Positions 51,451 to 60,164 of a DNA stretch of 64,000 nt are shown one piece after another. The notes below the pieces were generated by a model. That model made no database searches, was not told where the DNA came from, and saw only the letters and a program-made list of their open reading frames with translations. Every line of letters starts with the position of its first letter. Position 1 is the stretch's first letter. The position numbers were made by a program, and so were the translations under genes. This DNA is from Lachancea mirantina. Its lineage: Eukaryota > Ascomycota > Saccharomycetes > Saccharomycetales > Saccharomycetaceae. The stretch is taken from positions 744,001-808,000 of the forward strand of contig LT598468.1 of assembly GCA_900074745.1 (NCBI GenBank), given 5' to 3'.

Positions 51451-53247
51451 ATGGTCTCCATGTCTCCATCTTCTGACCCCGAACGCCATCCCTTGAAGAA
51501 TGGGTCTCCGGCAAAAGTTCATTATATATCGATTCCAGTTCATCGAGGGCCGGTCGAGGGCCCGGCAGGAGAGGGTGCAGGGTCCACGGGGGCAAGAAGG
51601 CAGTCTATTTTAGATCATCCTATTGGATCTTTTCGTGGCGTTAACTCGTTGGGAAGGTTTGCGACATCTTTTCAGCGTGCCAACTCCTTCAGAGCTATCG
51701 AGCTAAATCGCGATAAGGAGCGGTCTTATTTGACTGATGATCAGGATGCTCTGTATGACCCTAATACTTTGGGACCTTCGGCAAATGGTCGCAAGCTTTC
51801 CGTAGCATTAAATGCTCCCGGGTCCATCACTGTTCGCCCCTCTGCCTTGGACTTGTATGGATCCTCCGGGTCTGCACGTCATGATAGCCACCCCTTTGAC
51901 GATGACATTGAGGACAGCTCAGCAGTTAGAAGTGTGTTTTCTGGGGACCAGAACATACCGCTGAGACCTCAGATCTCTTTCCAGGATTTCAATAGTGCCA
52001 CGCGCGCTGATTCTATCATTTTGAAGCAGGTCGAAACCAAAGATGGCAAGACAGTGACGGTTCTCGCTGGTCAATCCACAGCACCACAAACAATTTTTAA
52101 TTCCGTTAATGTGCTGATCGGTATTGGGCTTTTTGCTTTACCTTTAGGTTTAAAATACTCGGGTTGGGCCCTCGGTGTGCCACTACTCCTAACTTTTGCA
52201 GCTGGAACTTTTGGCAGTGCCGAATTATTATCTCGCTGCCTAGATACAGATCAGACGATGATATCCTATGGAGATTTGGGGTATGCAGCGTTTGGATCTA
52301 AAGGACGTGCGTTAATTTCCTTTTTGTTCTCTCTTGACCTTATGGGTTCTGGGGTAGCTCTGGTAATTTTGTTTGGTGACTCCTTGAACGCCCTGTTTCC
52401 TCAAAGATCAACTACATTCTTCAAGATTCTGGGATTTTTCGTCTTGACACCGCAATCGCTGATACCTCTAAATGTTCTCTCAAATATTTCGCTCATGGGT
52501 ATTATAAGCACCATAAGCACTGTATTCTGCGTCCTTTTCTGCGGTTTATACAAGACTTCTAGCCCTGGCTCATTAATCCAGCCTGAACCAACGCAAATGT
52601 GGCCTTCATCCTGCCACGAGTTTTTTCTTTCCATTGGGCTTTTAAGCGCCTGCTGGGGTGGGCATGCCATTTTCCCCAATCTTAAGAGTGACATGAGACA
52701 TCCCGACAAATTCAAAGATTGTTTGAAAACGACCTATTTGGTCACGGCTTTAACTGACCTGGGAATTGCCATTATTGGATTCCTCATGTTCGGAATGAGC
52801 GTCGCGGACGAAGTTACTAAAAGTTTGATGCTAACAGAAGGTTATCCGGCAATCATTTATATCCTGATGTCCGTATTGATGGCTGTTATTCCTATAGCCA
52901 AAACCCCACTGAATGCCAGACCTATTGCGTCAGTTCTGGACTCTCTTATTGGCATTGATTCAATTCCTGGAAAGGAAAATTTCTGGGTCAGGTTTTTGCA
53001 GGCCGGAAATAAGATAATTGTGAACGCGGCATTTGTGCTGATTGCAATCAAGTTCCCAGCATTTGACAAATTCATTGCCTTCTTGGGTGCAGGACTTTGT
53101 TTCATGATATGCTTAATATTGCCCTGTCTTTTCTATATGAGATTGTGCTCGGCCACTATAAAGTCATGGGAAAAGGTATTGTGCATTGCGACAATCATAC
53201 TGAGCGCAATGATGTCCGTTTTGGGTATTGGGGCTACGTTTTTCTAG
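51451..53247 (+). CDS. AVT1: Vacuolar amino-acid transporter Avt1
   Basis: Avt1 is a vacuolar proton/amino-acid antiporter of the AAAP (SLC32-like) family that imports neutral amino acids such as glutamine, tyrosine and isoleucine. The first 205 residues are cytosolic, Ser/Pro-rich and regulatory. The transporter core then begins with the family signature [20 protein letters not shown], and about eleven helices follow to the end. Other conserved parts are [16 protein letters not shown] and [11 protein letters not shown]. Length is 598 residues against 602. It matches YJR001W, the first gene right of CEN10. Confidence 0.96.
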   Translation: MVSMSPSSDPERHPLKNGSPAKVHYISIPVHRGPVEGPAGEGAGSTGARRQSILDHPIGSFRGVNSLGRFATSFQRANSFRAIELNRDKERSYLTDDQDALYDPNTLGPSANGRKLSVALNAPGSITVRPSALDLYGSSGSARHDSHPFDDDIEDSSAVRSVFSGDQNIPLRPQISFQDFNSATRADSIILKQVETKDGKTVTVLAGQSTAPQTIFNSVNVLIGIGLFALPLGLKYSGWALGVPLLLTFAAGTFGSAELLSRCLDTDQTMISYGDLGYAAFGSKGRALISFLFSLDLMGSGVALVILFGDSLNALFPQRSTTFFKILGFFVLTPQSLIPLNVLSNISLMGIISTISTVFCVLFCGLYKTSSPGSLIQPEPTQMWPSSCHEFFLSIGLLSACWGGHAIFPNLKSDMRHPDKFKDCLKTTYLVTALTDLGIAIIGFLMFGMSVADEVTKSLMLTEGYPAIIYILMSVLMAVIPIAKTPLNARPIASVLDSLIGIDSIPGKENFWVRFLQAGNKIIVNAAFVLIAIKFPAFDKFIAFLGAGLCFMICLILPCLFYMRLCSATIKSWEKVLCIATIILSAMMSVLGIGATFF

Positions 53248-53369
53248 ACGCATTAGTCGAGTTTTTATGACTGAATTATTCATCAAATTGACGCTAAAGG
53301 TCATGCTTTACCTTATATATGAATCGAGACTTCTCGTATAAAGTGAGTTATGGAAGCTGTTCATTTTTT

Positions 53370-53401
53370 AAAATTTTAAAATCATGCCTATGCGATGAGC
53401 T
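53370..53401. promoter_or_regulatory. RRPE-like + PAC elements before MPP10
   Basis: An AAAATTTT core (53370-53377) in a T/A-run is followed by GCGATGAGCT (53392-53401), a full PAC core. The PAC is 50 bp before the MPP10 ATG. The RRPE match is looser than at SOF1 and DRS1. Confidence 0.75.
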
Positions 53402-53450
53402 CAACCGCTGTTAGTACAACGAAACTTAGATATACGAGGACTTTTCAGCA

Positions 53451-55256
53451 ATGCCACGGTTTCTGAATCTTTTAAGTAAAGATCCACTCGCTATTTTAAA
53501 GGATGATTCCAAAATATCAGATTACTGTTTGGATGCTGTGAAACAGTACATAGATTTTGTCATAAAGGAGCAACTTGGCGATGAAACCTCTTTACAAGGG
53601 CCTATTGATGAAATCACCATCGATGGATTAGATTCTAATCAAGTGTGGCTGCAAACAAAGTTAGTTCTGCACAACCTTGAACCTGATCTGATGGAAAGTA
53701 TCGGGAAATATAGAAGTGAAATTGGAGCGGTACGCGATGAGCCCAACGAAAGCCAAAATGATACCAGTGAGATCGAAGAAAGCGCAATCTCTGGAACTAA
53801 CGAAATGAACCATTCAGATTTTGAAGAAGAGGTGGTTGAAGACCAAAGTTCTGAAGGAGAGGATCGAGACTCCGATGATGATGAATCTGCGGATGAATCA
53901 TCTTTTGAAAATCCCAACGACGACGCTGAAAATCGTTTGATCGGCCCCAAAACGAATCAAGAGGAAGTAGGAGATATTAAAGGGGTTGAAAGTGGAAACC
54001 CTCTTCAAACAGACGTACAGGGTGTTAACGACAACTTTTTTGACTTAGATGAATTCAACAGGCAGACTTTGAGAGCGGAAGAAAATGATGACCTTGCCGA
54101 TAGCGATGGCGAAGAAGTTGACTTTTTCGTGGACATGAACTCTGATGATGATGAGGGTGCGATCTATTATGATGATTTCTTCGATAAACCAGCAAGCCGA
54201 AGATCTGGACTGCAGGAACCAAAGCCGCTGGTCAGTGATGAAATGGAAGAAGTTACTGATGAGAATATGGATGAAATAGTTGACACAACGAAAAAGGACT
54301 TGTTCGCAGATGAAGAGAATGAAGAGTCTGACCATGGTGTCAATGACATCAAGGATTCGTCTAAGTTGTCGACATTTCAGCGCCAACAGCTTCAAATTCA
54401 AAAACAGATAACTCAACTCGAGAAGGAAGCAATTGCCGACAAGAAATGGGCCTTGAAGGGTGAAGTCCGAGCACATGACCGTCCTGATGATGCTTTGCTC
54501 ACAGAAGACCTAGAGTTCGAACGAACATCGAAGCCCGTTCCTGTCATCACTTCTGAAATTACCGAATCTCTCGAAGATTTGATAAGGAGAAGAATAAAAG
54601 AGGGAAATTTCGATGATCTGGAGAAAAGAGTTGTATCAATATCGGCTGTGCCCTCGAAAGAACGGAACTTTGAGTTGAGTGATGCTAAGTCGTCTAAATC
54701 ACTGGCAGAACTTTACGAGGATGATTACAAGGGAATATCTAAAGAAGAAGAAGTTTCGGAGACATTGAAACTAGCCCATGATGAGATTGAGGGTCTTTAT
54801 AAAGGCTTGGTTTATCAGTTGGACGCTTTAGCCTCTGCTCATTTTATCCCTAAACCAGTGCAAAAATCTCTGGAAGTAAGGTCACAATCGGCGGCAATAA
54901 ATATGGAAGATGCCCAGCCGCTCACAATGTCCGCTGCTTCCACATTGGCTCCTCAAGAAGTGTACGCCACTGCCTCGCGGCGTGAAGAAAACGAAATCTC
55001 ATTAAAGAATGGTATGATATTATCGAAAGAAGAGTTGTCAAGAGAAGATAAGAACAGACTTCGTCGGGCTGCCAAAAGGAAGAGAAGCAAAACTCACGCA
55101 GACAGAGGCGCAAAGAAAAGCAAGAAGGGAGATGTCTTGGACACTTTGGCTGCTGCTAAGAATGTTACCTTAATTGACCGAAAAGGTGAGAAGCGCGATG
55201 CCAAAGGAAACTTAAAGAAAGATTCTTCGAGCAAAACTGGAAACTATAAATTATAA
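53451..55256 (+). CDS. MPP10: U3 snoRNP component Mpp10
   Basis: Mpp10 is a scaffold of the small-subunit processome, bound to Imp3 and Imp4, and is required for 18S rRNA cleavage. The protein has 601 residues (593 in S. cerevisiae). The N-terminus MPRFLNLLSKDPLAILKDD is followed by long acidic low-complexity tracts (about 100-300), with FFDLDEFNRQT and YDDFFD. The conserved second half contains WALKGEVRAHDRP, DLIRRRIKEGNFDD and LYEDDYKGI, with SAAINMEDAQPL further on. The C-terminus is basic (RLRRAAKRKRSK). It matches YJR002W and is convergent with NOC3. Confidence 0.96.
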   Translation: MPRFLNLLSKDPLAILKDDSKISDYCLDAVKQYIDFVIKEQLGDETSLQGPIDEITIDGLDSNQVWLQTKLVLHNLEPDLMESIGKYRSEIGAVRDEPNESQNDTSEIEESAISGTNEMNHSDFEEEVVEDQSSEGEDRDSDDDESADESSFENPNDDAENRLIGPKTNQEEVGDIKGVESGNPLQTDVQGVNDNFFDLDEFNRQTLRAEENDDLADSDGEEVDFFVDMNSDDDEGAIYYDDFFDKPASRRSGLQEPKPLVSDEMEEVTDENMDEIVDTTKKDLFADEENEESDHGVNDIKDSSKLSTFQRQQLQIQKQITQLEKEAIADKKWALKGEVRAHDRPDDALLTEDLEFERTSKPVPVITSEITESLEDLIRRRIKEGNFDDLEKRVVSISAVPSKERNFELSDAKSSKSLAELYEDDYKGISKEEEVSETLKLAHDEIEGLYKGLVYQLDALASAHFIPKPVQKSLEVRSQSAAINMEDAQPLTMSAASTLAPQEVYATASRREENEISLKNGMILSKEELSREDKNRLRRAAKRKRSKTHADRGAKKSKKGDVLDTLAAAKNVTLIDRKGEKRDAKGNLKKDSSSKTGNYKL

Positions 55257-55348
55257 AAGCAATCACTCAACGAAGTGAAGTCATTAACCGAAGAAAGAAA
55301 GCATTTCAAACGCATCATATGCGTACTATAGTATCTTTATATACTCTA

Positions 55349-57334
55349 TTAGAACTCCTCTTTTGATTTTACAAATAAGCTTTTCACGCCTTTGACAATT
55401 GCTGGAGAGTAGTGCTCAAATAAGACTGCATTTTCCCAAATGACCGCAGTCCGAGCGTTACATCTCGTTGGGTCATTAGCCTCTAAGGAAAATACTCCGT
55501 TGTCAATTCTGTCTTCCGTGGAATATAGTCCCTTCACTTCTGGGTAGCGAGTGGACAACTTCTCGATAAACTTCAAGACAGCAATTGAAGTTTTTTCAGG
55601 TGTATTTTCAATCATCATGTAGAGTCTCTTAACAAAAGCAGCGGCTCTGTCCTTAGAGCCAGACCTGGATCGGAAAAATATGTGATCGAGGGCTTTCAGC
55701 AGAAGCTCGGCTTTTGTAGAGACATTGACAGAAGGCTTGACAAAATCATCGTTCAGAGGATCAGCAAGCCTTAAACTTTTATGTGAAAACTCAATATCGG
55801 CGTCTTGTGAGAGAGTGGGTAGTAGGGCATACAGGGCTTGAACGAAGGAGGACAGATCGACGGAGACTTTCATATGTGTATGATTTGAAATAAGTGAGAA
55901 TGCAGTAACGATGCAAAGAAGAATTTTTCGCACTTCGCCGAAAGAAAGTTCGTCAATATGACTTGTTTCGATAATTTCCTTCATGACCTCCAAAAAGTCT
56001 CCTAGTAAGTCAAAGTTAGCCATGTGGCCAAACTTAGCAAGACCCTCTAACACTGAACCTACTAAATTAGCCTTGTTTTCTCTCAAGAGAGTGAGATATA
56101 GCGACAGAAGAATCTTAAGAATTTCGGCTTGGTTCCTTTCACGTTCTTCGGCTGAAACTACTTGTTCGGCTTTACGCATCTCATCTTCGATTTGCTTCGT
56201 TTCCTTCCGTGCTTTTCTTTGTTTCTTTGACAAGTGAACTCGTTCAGACTTCTTTATCTTCCTTCTGACCGGCTGATCTACTTTTGTATTTGGATCATAG
56301 TCATGCAAAACATCGAGAGAAAGAAAAATGTTCAACACAGATTCGTCAATCATAAACTTGCGTGTTTTAAGCACTTTGGACATGATTCTTAGGACTTCAA
56401 GCGATACAGATCCCTCACCATCATCGTTCATTAAAGTCTCCAGAGTTTGAACTATTTTCGAATATGCCACATCTGAGGACGCGCTAGGTTTACAAGCTCT
56501 CCGAATCAATATTGTGAGAAGCTCTGTTCTGAAGTTGAAATGAATAGTCGATGTTGCAAGTTCTGCGGCTGCGATCGCGGCAAGGCCCCCAAGCGATACT
56601 TGCAGCGTGTCCGCATTGTTTGGGGTCTTCGCTAGGGTTGTTAACAAGTCCAGATAAAGTTTGTAATTTGAAACTAAGGTTTGCTCAAAATTCCTCTGTT
56701 TCGCCACTTCCTTGGAAACCTTCTCCTTTCTCTCTAGGTCTGTTAGCGGTCTAATCTTATAGGACGGGATTAAGCTTTTGAACACAGAAACCAACGCAAG
56801 CATTGAAAACTTGCAGGTGTTGGGATTTTTGGACTGTGCCATTTTTCTCAGTCGTGTCAGTGCTGCTATATTTTCTTCAACCTCTTCCATCAATAATTCG
56901 ACTAGGTCAGCGATCTCTTCTTTCAGCTTTAGAATACGCTCTGCATTATCGGTCGAGGGTGAATGTTCATCTTCTTCGTCACTTGCTTCGTTGACTTCAT
57001 GTTTAACTTCCGTTTCTTCTAGGTCTTCGTCGGTCTCGTTCTGAGTCGATTTGCCATTAGGTCTGGCAACACTACGAACTTGACGCAAAATTTTTCCTTT
57101 CACTTTGACAGGTAGGCCTTCTACCAGATCTTCATCATAATCCTGAATTTTTCTTGGCTGCAATTCGTAGTCTTGTTCTTCGTCTTCCCATTGCTTATCG
57201 GTTGGAATCTTATCTTCAAGGTTTCCCACGTCTTCCTGAAGGAAAAGGCCATTTTCAAGTAAAGCATCATCTTCCTTTCTCCTTTTCGCCAAACGCTCTT
57301 GAGCTAGGCCTCGAGACCGCTTGTTCTTCCCCAT
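55349..57334 (-). CDS. NOC3: Nucleolar complex protein Noc3
   Basis: Noc3 forms the Noc2-Noc3 complex that moves 60S precursors from nucleolus to nucleoplasm and also has a reported role in replication licensing. The 661 residues (663 in S. cerevisiae) begin MGKNKRSRGLAQERLAKRRK and continue with an acidic stretch. The NOC3/CBP helical-repeat domain starts at about 145, with LVSVFKSLIPSYKIRPLTDLE and VSKEVAKQRNFEQTLVSNYK. A basic coiled region with LSKKQRKARKETKQIEDEM lies near 370. It matches YLR002C. Confidence 0.97.
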   Translation of the reverse strand: MGKNKRSRGLAQERLAKRRKEDDALLENGLFLQEDVGNLEDKIPTDKQWEDEEQDYELQPRKIQDYDEDLVEGLPVKVKGKILRQVRSVARPNGKSTQNETDEDLEETEVKHEVNEASDEEDEHSPSTDNAERILKLKEEIADLVELLMEEVEENIAALTRLRKMAQSKNPNTCKFSMLALVSVFKSLIPSYKIRPLTDLERKEKVSKEVAKQRNFEQTLVSNYKLYLDLLTTLAKTPNNADTLQVSLGGLAAIAAAELATSTIHFNFRTELLTILIRRACKPSASSDVAYSKIVQTLETLMNDDGEGSVSLEVLRIMSKVLKTRKFMIDESVLNIFLSLDVLHDYDPNTKVDQPVRRKIKKSERVHLSKKQRKARKETKQIEDEMRKAEQVVSAEERERNQAEILKILLSLYLTLLRENKANLVGSVLEGLAKFGHMANFDLLGDFLEVMKEIIETSHIDELSFGEVRKILLCIVTAFSLISNHTHMKVSVDLSSFVQALYALLPTLSQDADIEFSHKSLRLADPLNDDFVKPSVNVSTKAELLLKALDHIFFRSRSGSKDRAAAFVKRLYMMIENTPEKTSIAVLKFIEKLSTRYPEVKGLYSTEDRIDNGVFSLEANDPTRCNARTAVIWENAVLFEHYSPAIVKGVKSLFVKSKEEF

Positions 57335-57368
57335 ATCTGTAAGTAGCTCTTGATGTCTTTTATGAGAT

Positions 57369-57389
57369 GCGATGAGTTTCTAAAATTTT
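57369..57389. promoter_or_regulatory. PAC + RRPE-like elements before NOC3
   Basis: GCGATGAGTTT (57369-57379) is a PAC core and AAAATTTT (57382-57389) an RRPE-like core within a T-rich run. They lie 35-55 bp before the NOC3 ATG on the other strand, an unusually short distance. Confidence 0.75.
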
Positions 57390-57443
57390 AATTTTTTTTC
57401 CGGTTGGCGCCCATCTATATCGATAAGTTGAATATAATATTCT

Positions 57444-57593
57444 ATGAGCAAAGACAAGTCTATGAAAGCGAAAAGCCCCATGACGCTGAATAAAAAGGGC
57501 TTGTGTGAGCTTTTCCACCACGCTAAAATCAGAGTTTCTGATAGCGAAAACGACCATCATTTCATCAAATTTAACCTGAAGACGGCTGTCTGA
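57444..57593 (+). CDS. Possible small protein, 49 codons, divergent from NOC3
   Basis: An ATG-initiated frame of 49 codons begins MSKDKSMKAKSPMTLNKKG and ends NLKTAV. It is Lys-rich at the start and has a His-pair, CELFHHAKI. Its start lies 110 bp from the NOC3 start, so they could share the PAC/RRPE region. No family is recognised. A frame of this length arises easily by chance; a composition free of obvious low complexity is the only support. It may equally be NOC3 leader sequence. Confidence 0.25.
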   Translation: MSKDKSMKAKSPMTLNKKGLCELFHHAKIRVSDSENDHHFIKFNLKTAV

Positions 57594-57648
57594 GAAATTC
57601 ATATTTGTAGATCAGTCCGGCAAAGGCCCGCAAAAGATCAACAATTGA

Positions 57649-58308
57649 TCACAATTCCTTTACTAGAGTTGCAAGATGAAAATCGCGGGTCGCATTGACT
57701 CCTTCTTCCAAAGCTTCGGAAACAAATTCCTTTTTTATGAGTTGAGTATGAATTTCTCGAAAATTGTGAACTTTTACGTAGTAGTCAACCAATTCATGCT
57801 CAACAATGACGGTAGCAAACAGTTTTTGAGCTCCCAAGTAATTCTCGACGTAGCGCATACTCTTGGCGAGAAGTTCTTTACCAGCACCAGAGCGGAACGA
57901 AGTAAAACAAGTCAACATATAATCTCTATTTTCTTTCTTTATAGGTTTGAAGCCTGCAGTGGCAGTTGCATGACCGAAAGAGATACTCACATTAGGTCCA
58001 GGTCTGATGTTCACGGGTTTAAACCACCTTGCGCCGTACGTTTTCTCTACTTCCTTGAAAACATGATCAAAACTGGAACAAATCCCCGTCTTTTGATCGA
58101 AAGACACGAACAAGATGCAATCATCAATGTTGTTGTGGAAACCAAGATCGCTGAAAAGTGTTTCGAGGCCCTTGATCCGATTACTTAGGATCACTTGGTA
58201 CTTCTTAAGAGCTCTGCCATAAGCCTCATTGACTACATTCATCAAACTCGTACGCGATGTGTCATCCAATGCTTCTATGAAGCTCACCGGGAGAGCTAGA
58301 ACCTTCAT
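57649..58308 (-). CDS. GNAT-fold acetyltransferase-like protein of unknown substrate
   Basis: From MKVLALPVSF the protein is 219 residues; an upstream in-frame Met would start it at 58353. The second half resembles the acetyl-CoA region of the GNAT family: a strand (MLTCFTSF), a loop R/S-G-A-G-K-E-L, a helix, then the LFATVIVEHELVDYYVKVHNF strand-helix-strand that ends many GNATs. The N-terminal part has the VNEAY segment common in fungal members. I cannot name a substrate or an S. cerevisiae orthologue. It sits between NOC3 and MRX12 on the minus strand, where S. cerevisiae has CMS1 (YLR003C), which it does not resemble. Confidence 0.65.
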   Translation of the reverse strand: MKVLALPVSFIEALDDTSRTSLMNVVNEAYGRALKKYQVILSNRIKGLETLFSDLGFHNNIDDCILFVSFDQKTGICSSFDHVFKEVEKTYGARWFKPVNIRPGPNVSISFGHATATAGFKPIKKENRDYMLTCFTSFRSGAGKELLAKSMRYVENYLGAQKLFATVIVEHELVDYYVKVHNFREIHTQLIKKEFVSEALEEGVNATRDFHLATLVKEL

Positions 58309-58455
58309 ATCGTTGAGAATTAAGAGGAACTTGATTAATGAAGCCGAGATCACTCAATTAGATGGAAATTATTGGGCATTTTAATGCTGCATTGAACTTA
58401 TCTGTTTCCGTACCCAATGATCAGGAGTCTATCGCTATCACATGATGCTTATTCC

Positions 58456-60030
58456 TCACAGCTCCAAAATATATCGAAGGGCGAGGTTCTTCACCCTGAG
58501 ATCAAAATCTGGGTCGTCAAGCAAATCGCCATAAGCAGTGAACACACTTTTTATTTTCTTGATATTCGCTTCACCAGTAAAGACTTTTTCCCTCACACTA
58601 CCTTCGAAAATGACTCTTGCGAATTCTCTGTCGCCGTTGGCAAGATAAGCGAGTACCAATGCCTCTACCAGCAAAGTGCTTTCGAATAACGCAGAGTCAC
58701 CTAATCTTTTCTCTCGAGTGCCTGATATATTTTTGTTGAAAAGGCTCAAACTTTCGGTAATATCAAATTTGGAATATGCTACGACTAAAGCTCGTAGCAC
58801 GCGAATGTCTGACCTTAATTCAGAATCTAGACAGTCAAGTGCTTGCGCCAAATATTTCGCTTCGCTTTGTCGATAAGCTAGGGTAACAAACGAGAGAAAA
58901 AGCTCAAACGAAAGTTGGGGTTTCCAAGTAGGGTGGGATTGCACATAAGAAGTATACAGCGCTGTCGTTTGGTCGAGGTCTCCTTTAAATGAGCCCAAAT
59001 AGCGGAGCATTCTTTGTGCAATTTCGAAATTCGAATCATCTTTCCTCGCTTCTCGTATCATCCTTATAGTGCTGTTAAATGCTTGTCTCGCATCAAAGGA
59101 ATCAAAATTTAGCTCTATCTTTTCCCTCAAATTCCTATCAAGAGGATGAAGTTGACATTGTAGATCTTGACTGGCTTTCTTTTCTGCTCCTGACATGGCA
59201 ATAAATTCATTTCTGGCAATTGTTGCCCAGAATGACAAGAAAAGCCGCTCGTCGGTCTCTAACAAATCTGACGTTCGATTCTCAAACATTTTCACAAGTT
59301 GAAAGCTGGATAGCTCCATATCTTGAGGAGGTCTAGGAACTTTCTGACATTTGGAGATCACGAAAGGTATTGCAGCAGACAGATTCTTTCTGAGGCATTC
59401 ATATAGAATTTTCAATAATGTATTCTCGGCGATTTTTTTGGTATCACGGATTTGACCCAATATGTACAGTGCTCTAGCCACATCAACAACGGTCATGGAG
59501 TCCTTCCTGTCTTCAACATCACAAGCATCGAAATATACGACTTTCTGTAAAACTGCCCGCAAAACGTCATCAGACGCTCTCAGCTCCGGCAAGTTTTTTT
59601 CGAAGAGACTCCATGAACTTTCTACCCTTCCCGAATTACCTTGAATCAAACGTATAAGACTCTTATCACTTAGCTTCTCTTTCAACTTCGAAAGCTCTTT
59701 TGCGTGAAGGCATGCTACGGAAAAATCAAACTCGGCCAGATTTTCTATGATCCGGTTGTGAAGAGCTGCGCTGTTGCTACTCGCAAGGTGCCCATGCGAT
59801 AGATTTTCCAGTACCTCACGCGAAAATTCATATGGAGTGAGTTCTTTAATCGATCTATGCTGCTTTTCTAAAAATTTATACTCATTGCCAATAATGTCTC
59901 TATAAGCCGTCTTTAGGCTACCTCCATGTGCTTTCAGCGATATGGTGAAAGTCGAGAATACTCGCCTAGCAAGCGCCATTTCAGTTGCTTGGTTCGGATT
60001 AGCATTTCTTAAACTTTTTTTTTCTGCCAT
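58456..60030 (-). CDS. MRX12: Mitochondrial organising-complex protein Mrx12, YJR003C orthologue
   Basis: Mrx12 is reported to associate with the mitochondrial organisation of gene expression (MIOREX) complex; its exact role is unknown. The 524 residues (519 in S. cerevisiae) are helical throughout, with pairs of helices that resemble PPR/TPR-type repeats, for example in 180-260 and 330-500. No transmembrane segment is visible. The N-terminus is moderately basic but not a strong targeting peptide. Identification leans on length and on position between the NOC3/MPP10 pair and SAG1 (YJR002-YJR004). Confidence 0.8.
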   Translation of the reverse strand: MAEKKSLRNANPNQATEMALARRVFSTFTISLKAHGGSLKTAYRDIIGNEYKFLEKQHRSIKELTPYEFSREVLENLSHGHLASSNSAALHNRIIENLAEFDFSVACLHAKELSKLKEKLSDKSLIRLIQGNSGRVESSWSLFEKNLPELRASDDVLRAVLQKVVYFDACDVEDRKDSMTVVDVARALYILGQIRDTKKIAENTLLKILYECLRKNLSAAIPFVISKCQKVPRPPQDMELSSFQLVKMFENRTSDLLETDERLFLSFWATIARNEFIAMSGAEKKASQDLQCQLHPLDRNLREKIELNFDSFDARQAFNSTIRMIREARKDDSNFEIAQRMLRYLGSFKGDLDQTTALYTSYVQSHPTWKPQLSFELFLSFVTLAYRQSEAKYLAQALDCLDSELRSDIRVLRALVVAYSKFDITESLSLFNKNISGTREKRLGDSALFESTLLVEALVLAYLANGDREFARVIFEGSVREKVFTGEANIKKIKSVFTAYGDLLDDPDFDLRVKNLALRYILEL

Positions 60031-60164
60031 GAATTAATTATACACGGCTATCCTAGTAAGTTTCTAAGTCAACTGAGACAGAATCCAAAACAACAATAAG
60101 ACACAGTCCATAACGCTTTACACTTCACGCCGTAATTACATTCTGGCCTCTAAGGGATCGGTGC

